From Sophora flavescens (lineage: Eukaryota > Streptophyta > Magnoliopsida > Fabales > Fabaceae): a stretch of 64,000 nucleotides of DNA. The translations under genes were made by a program, and so were the position numbers. The notes under the pieces are model-generated. The model was given only the letters and a program-made list of their open reading frames with translations, ran no database searches and was not told the origin of the DNA. How positions within the stretch are numbered: the stretch's first letter is position 1; each line of letters opens with the position of its first letter. Below, one piece after another: positions 1-11,816 of the stretch. The DNA lies in contig JAUPTC010000208.1 of NCBI GenBank assembly GCA_030762895.1, forward strand, positions 1-64,000. Direction: 5' to 3'.

Positions 1-1000
1 AGTGTATTTATAGTAAATTCCATGGAGGAAAAGGGGTCATGATTTGTTTATGTGTTGATGATATATTAATATTTGGTATTGATCTAGATTAGCTAGAAGA
101 AACTGATAGGTTCTTATCTAGAAATTTTGACGTGAAAGGCTTAGGGGTAGCTGATTTGATTCTAGGAATTAGAATAATAAGAGATTATGAGAATGTAGGT
201 TTACCCCAATCTCACTATGTAGAAAAGGTATTAAAGAAATGTAACACTTTGATTATCAACCTATCACTACTCCCTATGATCATAACAATAATTTAGCACA
301 ACTTGAATACTTAAAAGTAATTGGATGTTTAATGTATGCCATGACATGTACCCGGTCAAACATTGCGTATGTTGTAGGAAGACTAAGTAGGAATAGAGGT
401 AATCCAAGCAAAGACCATTGGCAAGTTGTCCAGAGAGTATTGAAATACTTGATGGGGACAATGAACTATAGTTTAAACTATAATGGGTATCCTTCGGTAT
501 TAGAAGGTTACCTGGATGCCGATTGGGTGACTTATACAAGAAGATCATGCTTTAACAAGCAGTTAGTCTTCACAATTGGTGGGGGTTCTACTTCTTGGGG
601 TTTTAAGAAATAAGTCGTCATTGTCGGTTCCACCATGGCTGCAGAATTCATAGCATTATCAACATTTAACAAAGAGATTAAATGACTTAGAAATTTTTTC
701 TATGAGATACCAATTTTGATGGCACCGGTATCCATACAATGGGATAGTCAATAAACACTTTCAAGAGCATATAGCCAGGTTTATAATGGAAAGTCCAGGA
801 ACATTGGGCTAAGACATAGTTATGTCGAGGATCTAATTGCAAATGGAGTAATATCCAAGATCTTTATAAGACGGAAAGAAATCTTGCATCCTTTGACGAA
901 AGGACTGACAAGTGATATGATGTGGAAAAACATCACTAGGGATGGGAATCAAGCCTATATCTACATGATCACCAGTGGTGGAAACCTAACTCACACTTGA
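1..1000 (+). pseudogene. Copia retrotransposon RT/RNase H remnant
   Basis: Degenerate 3' half of a Ty1/Copia pol. The reverse transcriptase active-site box reads CVDD at about 51-62, where the family usually has YVDD, and an in-frame stop follows within ten codons. Downstream, in another frame, 332-613 encodes the RT-RNase H connection and start of RNase H (motifs TRSNIAYVVGRLSR, GYLDADW). After a further stop, the C-terminal segment (LRHSYVEDLIANGVISKIFI, then LHPLTKGL) ends near 1000. Several stops and frame shifts make it inactive. Gag, protease, integrase and the 5' LTR lie left of the window. The reading is secure at superfamily level; I do not assign a lineage. Confidence 0.85.
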
Positions 1001-1523
1001 GTAGCATCAAGTCTTGAGTTCAATGTGGCCAAAGTACACTATGAGAGTGATTGCAAGTACTTGACAAATAGATACATCCCAAGGTTTAAAAGTACTTGGA
1101 TACCATAAGGACAAAAGGAAAAGGGTGGGCTTTTGCTCTTAATGGACCTATAGCATATATGTGCTGAGGTGCCCAACTTATGGGGGTGCTTTTGGTAAAG
1201 TACACTTATATGAGAGTGAGGTGGGGCCGCTACTTAGAGTTGGGCTTGACTCTGTAAGCTCTCATGAAAAGGATACACGACACAAGGTCTTACCAAATAT
1301 GTCACACTATCACGTCGTTCAATGGTACCGAGATTTTATGTGTAAGTCATGCACGCTTGTTCTAATGAATATTTGGTTCAAAGCTTGTCTACCATTTTAT
1401 TCGGGGATGAGTGAAACCCATGGCTTACTAAGCAAAGGTTCAAATCCCCAAGATACCTTTGTCTGAAAGCATGCGATTTCTGGAATAATGGGATTTGGAT
1501 TTATTTTGAAAATGGTGGGGGAT
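1001..1523 (+). other. Copia 3' untranslated region with polypurine tract
   Basis: No convincing coding. It ends in a purine-rich tract (AATGGTGGGGGA at about 1511-1522) directly before the TGTGAG start of the 3' LTR, the expected plus-strand primer position of a Copia element. Confidence 0.55.
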
Positions 1524-1609
1524 TGTGAGAGATTTTCAAAATTTACAAAATATTAAAGGCATTCGACGGTCAAGTAAATACATGACACACTGTTAACGTA
1601 GCACAAGTT

Positions 1610-1800
1610 GGCTTGCGATCCAGCGGTTGTGACACTTGTTATATACTATCGGGGTGCGAGTTCGATTCCCGTTGCAGTTGTTTTTGAGTTTTAAAATAAC
1701 CGTTTTATTTTTAACATTAAATGTGCAAAATTGCAACTATGCGGAATCAAACCCGGGTACGCAAGGCAGGGGACACGTCCGCTCCGCTAGGCCAACAGAT
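1610..1800. other. Two opposed tRNA-like segments inside the LTR
   Basis: On the plus strand, GAGTTCGATTCCCG (about 1660-1673) resembles a Pol III B box. On the minus strand, GGGTTTGATTCC (about 1744-1756) resembles another B box, preceded about 30 bases upstream by an A-box-like TAGCGGAGCGG. They could be decayed SINE heads or tRNA-derived pieces captured in the LTR. Neither folds into an obvious complete tRNA by eye. Confidence 0.35.
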
Positions 1801-1904
1801 GTCTTGTGTTGGTTAATAAGTGTTAATACTATCTATGTATTGTATTTGACCGATTATGGAATTTTTCAAGAGTTATTTTCTTTCACCAAGTGACATGAGT
1901 TGGT

Positions 1905-1914
1905 CTATAAATAG
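1905..1914 (+). promoter_or_regulatory. TATA box of Copia LTR
   Basis: CTATAAATAG in the middle of the LTR, with no competing match nearby. This is the likely core promoter of the element. Confidence 0.55.
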
Positions 1915-2238
1915 AACCGTCTGCATGCAGTGAACATACACGAAAATCTCAGAATTTCCCAAGCCGTCTTCACTCCAAATCACCTTCTTTTCTCCCTTGT
2001 GCGCAGAGAGAGTTAGGAAGACTATTGTTCTGTAAACTGCCATTGACGATACGCTTGGTTTAGGGTGTGTAAACCAAACCAAGGTTACTCCATTGTATCC
2101 TGAAGGGGATTCACCGGTTTTACCTGTTGCATCCAATCTACAAGGAGGGATTGGTGGGGGCGAATCGAATCTAAAGCCTAGTGTTCTTACACGCCTTGGA
2201 GATTGTGCATTACTATTGTTTTCTTCTTCTTTGTTACA

Positions 2239-3035
2239 GATCCATACCCCATTATAATGAATTCCATCATGCAATTCATGAGTAAGAAATATGGATAAGA
2301 GGTAGAAGGAAGAAATAAAGAAATAAAAAATAACATAGAAAGTAGTAGCAATCCAGAATATAGATAAGAGGCAGTATGATAGCAGTAAAAAAAATCACAT
2401 TGTTTGCCGCATTATGGCATATTATACAGCAATTTCAAATGGTTCAGTTAGCTAAGAGAAAGCAAGTATACAGCCTATAGGTTTAATGTTCCTCCTTTGC
2501 TTCAAGTTGTTCAACAAACCACTAATCCTAAAAAAATCCCAATAATTGTTGTATTTGGGCATAATAGACAATATCAAATGGTTCAGTCAGCTAAGAGAGA
2601 GAAAGTATATAAGGCCTATAAATATAATGTTCTTTCTTTGCATCAAGTTCCTTAACAAATCATTAATCCTCTCTCTTATCTCTCGTTTTAAGTTTTAACC
2701 ATTATTCAATAGTAATTCGTTAATCATATCTTTCTCATTTTACTTGTAATCAACCTTTGAAACAACCTTGAATTAGCATCTCCAATTGAGGAGGGAATAT
2801 CCCTAACGCCACAATTCCATACAAAGCTATCAAACCCTCTCAGGCTTCCAGGATATTTAGAGATAAATTTACTGTACAGCAATGTAACTTCTCCAGTATT
2901 ATCCTTCTATTGTTTTTCAATTTATTTCACAATGTTGCATGCTAACAGATAAAATATTAAGTCTTATATAAATGGTTCAAGATGACTTCGGTGGAAAGAG
3001 GAAACACCAGCACTGCAAACTTTAGAAAAGATGTA
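2239..3035. other. Noncoding flank between Copia LTR and Tekay-like element
   Basis: No gene recognised. It contains a diverged direct duplication (2434-2529 and 2573-2670, offset about 139 bp). Before the Tekay-like insertion this DNA was continuous with 22183 onward, and a minus-strand reading frame stays open across that junction (see findings). Confidence 0.5.
2434..2670 (+). repeat. Diverged tandem duplication, about 139 bp period
   Basis: Both copies begin TCAAATGGTTCAGT(T/C)AGCTAAGAGA and end near ACTAATCC/CATTAATCC, with many substitutions between. The second copy has a better TATA-like stretch (GCCTATAAATATAA) than the first (GCCTATAGGTTTAA). Confidence 0.65.
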
Positions 3036-3498
3036 TGAGACACCCCGTTGTGCCCCATTGTATTATTAGATTAAAACCTTATTATTTATCTACTTAATCG
3101 TGCGCTTATCGTTGAAAATATGTAAAAATTAAAAACGTATTTACTAACCATATAAATTCTACAAATTAAACACACCAAAGTTATAATATATAAATACACA
3201 CATGTTTGTTCATTACATTACCAAAATTTTGTTTAGGGTATCCTATCAGTGGGATCCCGCACAGGTATTTAGTTATACAAACTGCTTATAATTAGCGGAA
3301 AATAAAACATCTTATAAGACTCACTGACCCTAGACACTAAACTACATTGCTGGAATCCACAGCTCGTCCTCCCGCCTCTGGTTCATATAGAGTTCCATCT
3401 AACTCCTCAGCAACTGGTTCCTCCATCGGGTCTTCTCGTACGATCACATCAGAAATAAAATACAACACACAGAAAGATATAGGGGATAAGAAACATTT
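3036..3498 (-). mobile_element. Tekay-like 3' LTR, distal part
   Basis: Matches 18896-19355 closely over its length. It stops at the CATTT target site where the Athila-like element entered; the remainder of the LTR resumes at 13493. Confidence 0.85.
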
Positions 3499-4810
3499 TG
3501 ATAGCATGAATCCGCAAGTGTACGGTTTCATCGTCAAGTAATAAAAAGATCGAACCCATAGAGACCATGATCTTAAACAACAATTAATTAATAAATCAAT
3601 TAAACTAAACAAGAAAAAGATTGGGTTTTTGAAATAAGAATCAACTAACAAATCAAGTATTTAAAACGCAATCAAATAAAATCGCAAAGCAAATCAAATA
3701 TGGAGTTTTTCAAATTAAAAGAGATTTCTAGGAATTGGGTTACCAACAAGACTGTTTATGCTACTAAATTGACTATCCCTCTTGTTAATTATCAAAATGC
3801 TTTGAAGGTGAATTTATCTTAATAAAGTTAATGTTCCCTTTCGAGATACAAGAACCGTGCCCAATTAAACCAACCCCTACTCTCGTGGCAATTGTATTTA
3901 AATTGAACCCATTAGGGTTTGTGACAATTCAATGAACCCTCGAAAGACCGCTTCTGACTCTCGTGATTTAAGTCCTAAGTTCAATTATTATGGATCCAAT
4001 ACCTAGGTTCACTTCTCAGTTCCTCCCTAGAATATCTAAGACATGCAAATAGGTGATCAATCAATTCACATGGATGAAGCACAATAAGAACCAAATCTAA
4101 AGCAAATTGAAATTAACAAAAAGGAAAAAACATCAATTCATCACATAAAACAAGTCTTGGGCATAGACCCAATTCCTAGAAATAAAAATGACTACTCAAG
4201 CATTGCCATGGTCATAGCAATCTTGATTAAAAAGAACATAAAAATCCTAAGAGAAGAGAAGAAATTGGAGAAGAAGAGAAATCCTAAATTAAGCCTAAGG
4301 TAGCAGCCAAAAGATCCCTATTTTCGAGCCTAAGAGTCCTATTTATAATGTAGGTTAACTTGGGATTAAAGCAATTACAAAATCAGATAAAAAAATCAAA
4401 ATTCCAGATTTTGCGCATCACGGTCGTGATGCCTATCACTCATCAGGCCGTGACCAATTCGACTTGGAGAGCTGCTTCATCGATGGTTGTTACGGCCAGG
4501 CCGTGATGACTTCGACTTTTGCGTTCTTCGTTTTCTTGATCCTACGCAATCATGACCATGATGCTTGTCACACCAGGCCGTGATGGTCTCTATTTGGCTC
4601 ATTTTTCTTGTTTTTCAAGTTCCATCTTCATGCAAACTCCAAATCAATTGGACTTACGCATTTTCATCATCAATTCTTGCACACAAACACCACAAAACCA
4701 CCTTACCCGTTCCTAGGTAAAAACTAACAAAAATCAAATTAAAAATGCATAAACTACATGAAAATGCATGCAATATGATAAAGAAATATGAGGTACAATC
4801 ACACTCATCA
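3499..4810 (-). mobile_element. Athila-like 3' LTR
   Basis: Plus-strand ends are TGATAGCATGAATCC and CACACTCATCA. It aligns end to end with 11401-13487 apart from the MITE there. It contains a minus-strand TATA box (TATAAATAG, 4339-4347) and a palindrome array (4414-4586) on the upstream side of it. Confidence 0.9.
4414..4586 (-). promoter_or_regulatory. U3 array of CACGGCCGTG dyads (3' LTR copy)
   Basis: Degenerate copies of CACGGCCGTG and its spaced form CACGGCCAGGCCGTG lie 70-250 bp upstream of the minus-strand TATA box. It is the same array as 13091-13263, with more substitutions (for example CACGGTCGTG). The function as an enhancer-like array is inferred from position only. Confidence 0.6.
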
Positions 4811-6452
4811 AACTACCCCAAGCTTAATATTTTTCTTGTCCTCAAGCAATAACCAAGGCCGGACAAGATAAACAATCACATCATGGACAGTGAACAAAGA
4901 ACCCGAGTAACAAATCCAAGTAACAGGCACATCCAAATAATTAACCAAGACAATCAATTTCGAGTCCAATTAGAAGCTTAGGTTCCTTAAATTCATGTCT
5001 CTCACCAATTTGGGCACTATTCTCGCTTCACTCAAGTGTTGAAGGACATATGACAATTCGCTCAATTTCCTCAAGGAAGGTATCCTATCATAAGCTTGAC
5101 TATTAACCAAATCTTTACTTTATTAATGAAAACACATAAGAATCAAGAGGTCTTTTATTTTGGTTGTAATGGGGCCATGTGATTAATCGTTAGGTGGGAA
5201 AATCAAGAAAAGGAAAATTCAAGAAAGCTAAACAAAATATCAAACAATGCAAAGCATGACAACCTTCTAAAATACCTTTTTGTGCTTTAATTCACTTTTC
5301 CACCTTTCTTTCTTTCTCTCTTTCTTTTTTTCTCATCCCCTTCTCCATTTTTTTTTGTTTATTTTATTTTATTTTTTTCAATTTGGAGAAGGGGAGATTT
5401 CCAACTTAAGAGAAATATTTTTCTAACCCTTTCATCCCACAATTTATTTTTCAAACCACCTTTTTGCCCTTTTTGCAATACTTTAAAAAGGTGTCATACC
5501 AAGCATCATTCATCAAAATCAATCAAGGTACCAAGAAAAGCATTTTATTCTATTAGACTCAAGATTGGGCAACTAAGGGGTAGCATTTAATTAGTCAAAG
5601 CTCAGAAGGCCAGAAAAATACCTAGTGCCTCAATCATTTTCAAATATGTTTTCAAAAATTTTTAAGTTTCAAAACGGTTTCAAGTCAAGTTCTAGATACT
5701 ACAATCCAAGAGGAATAAAATACCCAATTACAAGGAATGGGGTAAATTTAGTGAGCACCCCTTTTAGGCTAAAAAATCTCACATTTAGTAGTTTAAAATC
5801 AATGAGAAACACAAATCCAAGGAACCACATGCTAATTATCAACTATCAAAAGATCATCTCGAGCATTTTTATTTTTAGCCTATCACAAGAATACAAAAAT
5901 TGGGTTCAAAAATTCACCGCCTCAATTCATTTGGCACAAAGTTCTTACAATTGGATGCATACTCTAAGCAAGGGGCAATCTAATCATGCGATTATGCAAA
6001 ACTACGCCTATATGAATGCAACATGCAAAAAATGCAAAAAATAAAACCAAAAATAATACCCCTACCCTAAGCTTAAAAACTTACATTGCCCCCAATGTAA
6101 ATAATTAAGTCGGAGAAAGGAGAAAAAAAATTGGAACAACTCATTGAGGTGGTGGTGGGTGCTGACTCAGATGCCAGTCATAGAGCTGCTGGAAGACGCG
6201 TCACGGCCGTGACATTCATCACGATCAGACCGTGACCAAATCTGACTTCCTGCTTCTTCACATCACGCCCGTGATGGTTATCACGGCCTGGGCGTGATCT
6301 CTTCTGGTTTTCAGCTTCTGGCCCATCATGGCCGTGACCCTTGTCTCGGCTAGGCCATGATAGATTCTGGTCTCCTCTTCCTTTTTGAAATTGCTACATC
6401 ATGTCCAGGCCATGATCTCCTCTGACTTTATTTTTCCATGCCTTTTTGCTCT
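4811..6452 (-). other. Athila-like 3' untranslated/internal region
   Basis: It holds the polypurine tract next to the LTR and a long pyrimidine-rich block on the plus strand (5290-5385). A conserved GGTTGTAATGGGGCC block at about 5160-5176 recurs at 31738-31752 in the second Athila-like element. An extra set of CACGGCCGTG dyads sits at 6195-6415. The open frame at 5625-6044 has no recognisable domain and looks like chance. Confidence 0.6.
6195..6415 (-). repeat. Internal copy of the CACGGCCGTG paired-dyad array
   Basis: Three pairs, each a 10 bp dyad plus a 15 bp spaced dyad. Centres are at 6206.5/6227, 6268.5/6289 and 6331.5/6352, giving 20.5 bp in every pair. Sequence identity between pairs is only moderate, so the spacing is better conserved than the bases between the dyads. 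Confidence 0.7.
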
Positions 6453-7243
6453 TCATGTGTAACATCCTAAAAATTCAAATATAATTATTTTATTAAAAAA
6501 AGGGTAGTATAAGAGTTTATTATAATTGTTTTATTTATAATAAAAATCCAGTGGATTCCACAATAATGTAAAATTTATTTAAAAAAATAAAATAAAAATA
6601 AATAAATAAATTAAGAAACCTACGTGAATAGCACGCAGGATTCTTTGTTAGCAATATAAAAAATTTGGCTTTAGCCAAATTGCATGTTTTCTTTTTCTTT
6701 TTTTAAAAAAAGAAGGATAAGAACCTACTTTGGACTAAATTATTGCGGCAATAATGATAGGAAACATAAGAATATCAAGGCACATGTTGTGTTACCCATT
6801 ATAAATAGATAGTTTGAGTGTTTTAAGCTCAATTTCGCATAATATGACCAGATACCTAACTTCAGATGGATATTTCGTAACCAAAGAGAACTTTTTTGAA
6901 TTCGAGATCTGCATAAGAAATATAGCCCTGTCTCTTATCTTTCCATAGACACCAAATTCATCCAAATTGGATTCTTGTAGCTCAAGTTATGATCAAATTC
7001 GTACACATTCATGTTCCAACGCCAGAACCCTTTTTTTATATTCTATACACGTTTTGACTATCTAAACGTTGATTTAAGATTTTGTGGTCTTCATAACAGT
7101 TGTATACAACTCTTTTATCTTTCCAACGATATAAAATTTATAATTTTTGAATGTCTATAACTCAAGATATGTGCGAAATACAGAACCATATGCAGAGTAA
7201 GCGGGCTTAGCGTGTTTTTACACGTTTTGGGCTATTAGGGGCT

Positions 7244-7253
7244 CTATAAATAG
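7244..7253 (+). promoter_or_regulatory. TATA box of the solo LTR
   Basis: CTATAAATAG about 790 bp into the LTR, followed by the presumed R/U5 region. Confidence 0.55.
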
Positions 7254-7780
7254 AATCTTAACACTCTTAGGGTGCGTTTTTGAACCCTAATTACACCTAG
7301 AAACTCAGAAACGTCTAAGAAGAGAAGAAATTCAAGGATTAAGAAGAGATAATTGTGGAAGAGGGAGTCTAGGAAGATGAAGATGATGATAACTCTTGGC
7401 AAACGTTAGGATTCGCAGTAGGAAACGCTTAGAGCTATTTGGAGGTCTTCAAGAGGTGAGTAACAATACTTTTTATGAACCCTTTCCATGGTATATATGA
7501 TTGTTTTTGTTGATAAGGGATTACCATGTGGTTTTGGGAGTCTTTAATTGACTTGATGCATATTGTTAGTAACCTAAATTCTAAAATTGGGGTTTTGTTT
7601 AAAAGGGGAATTAATTGATTAATTGATGTTGTAACATGCTTATTCATGTATGATATGTTGTGATATTCATGATTGTTTGTTATTGGTGGAAGTTTATATG
7701 TTTAAAATTGAGGGAAATAGTTTGTTACATGCATGAGACATGACATATTTGAGTTATAACATGTTGTATGAGGTTTGCCG

Positions 7781-8005
7781 CAATACCATCTATGATAGGG
7801 GTATCGAAAAGTAATACCACCGTAATGGGGTATCGAAAGTAACATCCCCATATAATTGGGATGTCGAAAAAGAGCAATACCGCCTAAAAAGGGGTATCGA
7901 AAGTAACACCGCCACACGTTGGGATGTCGAAAAGGGAGAAATACCGCCATGTGCACATGGGAGGTATCGAAATAGAAATGTCCCCGATATGAGGGTGACA
8001 TCAAA
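7781..8005 (+). repeat. Seven tandem hairpin units in the solo LTR
   Basis: Degenerate units of about 28-37 bp. Each has an ATACC-N-CC left arm, a short AT-rich loop and a GG-N-GGTATCGAAA right arm, so each could fold back on itself. Arms change together in places (ACATCCCC pairs with GGGATGT where neighbours have ATACC and GGTAT), which hints at preserved pairing. Confidence 0.65.
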
Positions 8006-8755
8006 ACATTCCTCATGAGTAGGGGTGGGCAATGGGACGCCATTGTCATGTGATGTGTGAGATTTATGGCATGCCGGCAAGAGACCAGTTTAGTTATGAG
8101 GCCTTCGAGCCACTTGGATTAATTTAGAATTTACTTGGTATGTGGAATGTAATGCCTTGAGACGAGTTGATCTTATGTTATATGCATTTGACTTGATGAA
8201 ATTTTTGTTGTTATTAAATGTATTTTTTATATATTATTTTGGGAAATTAGCGGATACCATGGACAGTTTTTAGGTTACGCAGACCTAGTGAGAACAACAC
8301 TATTTTTCGAAACATTTTATAAATGTATTGTTGTACACTAGGATTTTATATCTCATTATAAGTGTTGTTTTCAGAGCCCGAAGACATCGCTATCGAGGAT
8401 CCAGAGATCTAAAGAGTTATCTTTGATTAGCTAGTTGGTTAGTAATGTAGTATGGTTTAGAGTATTATGCGGACGACGTTCTTTGGTTTACATACTATTT
8501 TCCTCAGATTGTAATTAGACCCCCGGTTTTGAGGCTTTTAGTTTTCATTCAAATAATTGGATTTAATAATATTTTTCAATACTTTGTAAATACTATTATT
8601 TTATTTAATACGAGGTATTTTCATACTTAGTTATTTGAGAAAAAATTTATGACTTGTGTTTTTTAATTAAATGTTTTGAAGGATTTTTATTGAAATTAAT
8701 TTGGGTTACTAATGTAACGAAGGGCGTTGCATCATGCCTTCATAACCTGAAAATA

Positions 8756-9616
8756 CTAGGTAAAACCATCAATTTGTGATCTTTCTTCTCTTAATCTTCT
8801 CAAATTATTCAAAAACAAATTAAAAAGGGAAAGAAAGCTTGGGTTGCCTCTTATTTTTTGTCGTAAGCTTGACCATACTCCCTTCAATAAACCGGGATCA
8901 TCTAGGCTTGGAAGCGAAAGAACACCTCTCTTCCAAGGAAGTCCTTCAAAGAGCCTATTTTGTTCATATGGCCACATGCGTTTTCGCTTTGCTCTTTTCA
9001 CTCTAAGTTTCAGGGCATTACTTCCTCCTGGCGGAAGTTTTAACTCCACATGTTGAGCAACTCCAATTTCATCATTATTTGGTGCATCATTTGTCATGCA
9101 AAGTTTGGGAGTTACTTCCATGTTAAGCTCTTCCTTCACCTTTGGAGGCATTATCTCAACCCTGCACACATGATTCTCGAAAGGAGGGTTGTTATATGAG
9201 TTAGTCAAATCAAAATCCAATCTTTTCTCTATATTCAAAGAGAGATTACCATTTTTTATATCTATTATTGCTCCAGCTGTAGCCAAGAATGGCCTTCCAA
9301 GAATGATAAAGAATTTAGAATTCCCGTTCATATCCAACACCATGAAATCGGTAGGAATGAAAAATTTCCCTACCTTTATGGGGACATTCTCTAGTATGCC
9401 TAGAGGAATTTTAGTTGAGTCATCCGCAAATTGCAAAGAGAACTTGGATGGACTCAATTCCTTGGTTCCTAACCTCTCAAAGATGGTAAGTGGTATCAAA
9501 CTCGCACTTGCCCTTAAGTCACATAAGGCTTGATCTATTTTCACTTCTCCAATTGAGCAAGCAATAGAGAAACTTCCTGGATATTTTAGTTTAGGAGGCA
9601 TATCAGTTTTTATCAT
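8756..9616 (-). pseudogene. Athila-like retropepsin (aspartic protease) region
   Basis: An open frame of 286 codons. It holds a retropepsin-like domain starting at about residue 20, the hydrophobic strand FIPTDFMVLD and the conserved ILGRPFLATAGAIID near residues 104-120, as in Athila proteases. The catalytic loop reads CDLRAS where the family has CDLGAS: the glycine next to the catalytic aspartate has become arginine, which should inactivate the enzyme. The frame opens upstream into a lysine-rich linker (PQRLVKKKQVEKE, about 9635-9690). The tail after residue 190 is basic and unrecognised. It normally processes Gag-Pol. Called a pseudogene because of the motif loss and the damaged gag. Confidence 0.8.
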
Positions 9617-9739
9617 GGCATCATGCTTCTCAATTAAGCTCTTAGTCTCTTTTTCTACTTGTTTTTTCTTGACTAGCCTTTGTGGGAAAGGTATTGGGGG
9701 TTGGTAAGGTGGTGGAGGGACATACGTTGGTTCTATCTC

Positions 9740-11132
9740 TTCTTGTTAGCTCATGTCCTACTCACATTCCACATCCTTTTCAACTACCCCAAGCTTATCT
9801 CTCTCAAGTATATAGCATTACAGTGCTCATTGGGATTAACTTCGGGTTGTCCCGGAAACGTACACTTAGTTCTAGAATATGTACTAGCTTATTGGGCAAT
9901 CTGAGTTTCTAACATCTTATTATGGATGGCTAAGTTATCTACCTTAGATGTTAACTCCTTTATTGCCTCATTGACTGTCCTATCTTGTTGCCTAAACTCT
10001 TCATTTTTCTTTGTTTAAGTTTCAACAAAATTTTCCAAAAGAGACTCAAGTTTAGACATTTGTACATGAGGATACCCCGATGCGGGTTTCCTATTACCTT
10101 GGCCTTCATGGAATTCATGGTTCAATGTGTTGTTGTAGTTCCCGTAGGAGAGATAAGGGCTATTCTTCCTTCCCTGGTTGTAAGAATTTGGGGGAACATA
10201 GTTTGGCAACTTCGGGTTCATGTCATAGAAATTGTGAGAAGAATTCATTTGTTCCCCCGAAACACCGGATCCAAGAGCACTACATGTGGGCACTCCATGA
10301 ATTCATGTCCCTGCATTCCACAAATCTCACAAGCAACATTAGTAGCACCTATTGAACTCACATTAGCTTTTTCAAGCTTATCAAAGCATTTACTCAATGA
10401 GTCAACTTTAGACATAATTAAATCATTACCATTCATTTCAAACTTACCCCCTGAAAGCTTTTTCGGGTTATTACAACTTTCTGAACCCCATTGGTGATAG
10501 TTGGTGGCAATGTTCTCAATGATATCAAATGCTTGAGTTAGTGGTCTATTCATCAATGCTCCACCAGCTACGGAGTCAAGTGACACCTTCGAAGAATAGT
10601 CCAATCCATTGTAGAAGGTATACACTAAAAGCCACTTCTCAAGTCCATGATGTGGGCAAGATTCTAGCAATCCCTTGTAACGATCCCAAGCTTCGGATAA
10701 ACATTCTCCGTCCTTTTGGTAGAAGCCGGTGATCTGAGTTCGTAGGTAAGCGGTCTTGGATGGTGGGAATAATTTTTCCAAGAATGCCTGCTCCAGTTGG
10801 TCCCAAGTTGACAAAGTATTAGCAGGCACTGACTTCAACCAAGCTCTTGCCTTTCCAGTCAGAGAGGAGGGGAATAAACTCAAGTGAATAACATCAGTCG
10901 GGGCATCTTGAATTCTTATTGCATCACAGAATTCCAAGAATGTCTCCACATGATCAGTCGGGTCTTCTGAGGGTAATCCTCCAAATTGATGTTACTTAAT
11001 CATGTCAATTAACTGAGGCGGTATAGTGTAGTTCTTCGCCTCAATTTCTGACCTAGCAATCCCAGTTCGCAAACCCCTAGCATTTGGGGCTGCGTAGTCT
11101 TTCAGTGGTTTGGTATCCGGTAGATTTGCCAT
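9740..11132 (-). pseudogene. Athila-like gag, broken
   Basis: Gag begins at an ATG at 11132-11130 (MANLPDTKPLKDYAAPN). It meets a premature TAA at 10994-10992 and continues through the capsid-like retrotransposon gag domain (DVIHLSLFPSSLTGKARAWL near 10880). A CCHC zinc knuckle, CEICGMQGHEFMEC, sits near 10300. A frameshift at about 10270 moves the C-terminal part to the frame 10293-10015 (YGNYNN..., SKLESLLENFVET). Weaker homology runs on towards 9750 with one more stop. Gag would form the particle and bind element RNA. At least two lesions make it inactive. Confidence 0.82.
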
Positions 11133-11376
11133 GAGTGGAATAGGGATCAACCTTTCTCTCACTCTTTGTCTTTATAGTCTCCTACGTCTATAAAAAGTCC
11201 TTTCGATCTCTGGGTCAACTTCAATAAGAGTCCCAAGACTTTGGGATCTTCACATAAAAGAGAAAAATACCTGCAAAGAGAGAGATAGATACACTAGAAA
11301 AAGAAAGAAAAAAAATTAAAAAAAAATGTCCAGAAAAATCAATTTAAAAATTAAATTGAAATTCAAGAAAGCACAG

Positions 11377-11394
11377 TCCTCGGCAACGGCGTCA
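11377..11394 (-). other. Primer binding site, tRNA-Asp type
   Basis: The minus strand reads TGACGCCGTTGCCGAGGA just after the 5' LTR. It differs at two positions from the tRNA-Asp complement used by Athila elements. It fixes the minus orientation. Confidence 0.8.
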
Positions 11395-11816
11395 AAAACT
11401 TGATAGCGTGAATCCGCAAGTGTACGGTTTCGTCGTCAAGTAATAAAAAGATCAAACCCACAGAGTCCGTGATCTTAAACAACAATTAATTAATAAACCA
11501 ATTAAACTAAACAAGAAAAAGATTTAGTTTTTGAAATAAGAATTAACTAACAAATCAAGTATTTAAAATGCAATCAAATAAAATCGCAATGCATATCAAA
11601 TCTGGAGTTTTTCAAACTAAAAGAGATTTTCAGGAATTGGGTTACCAATAAGACTGCTTATGCTACTAAATTGACTATCCCTTTTGTTAATTATCAAAAT
11701 GCTTTGAAGGTGAATTTATCCTAATAAAGTTAATGTTCCCTCTCGAGATACAAGAACCGTGCCCAATTAAACCAACCCCTACTCTCGTGGTAATTGTATT
11801 TGAATTGAACCCATTA

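Larger units (their letters stand above)
1524..2238 (+). mobile_element. 3' LTR of the Copia remnant
   Basis: It begins TGTGAGAG after the polypurine tract and probably ends ...TTGTTACA at 2238, about 715 bp. A good TATA box (CTATAAATAG, 1905-1914) lies in the middle, as expected for U3/R. The 5' LTR is outside the window, so the right border is inferred only from TG...CA and is uncertain by tens of bases. It carries two tRNA-like B-box segments, listed separately. Confidence 0.6.
6458..8731 (+). mobile_element. Solo LTR nested in the Athila-like element
   Basis: Starts TGTAACATCC and ends GGGCGTTGCA, flanked by target duplication TCATG (6453-6457, 8732-8736). It has no primer site or coding DNA, so it is a solo LTR of about 2.27 kb left by recombination. 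A plus-strand TATA box lies at 7244-7253. The region downstream of it holds a run of seven small hairpin units (7781-8005). The TGTAACA start suggests a Gypsy (Tekay-like) source, but the family is not certain. Confidence 0.85.

Noticed and set aside
1873..2274. 133-codon minus-strand frame
   Set aside because: It lies inside the Copia LTR, overlaps its TATA box, and has no recognisable domain.
5625..6044. 139-codon frame in the Athila-like 3' region
   Set aside because: No domain, biased composition, wrong strand relative to the element.
7702..8080. Histidine/tyrosine-rich minus-strand frames
   Set aside because: Translation of the seven hairpin units in the solo LTR.
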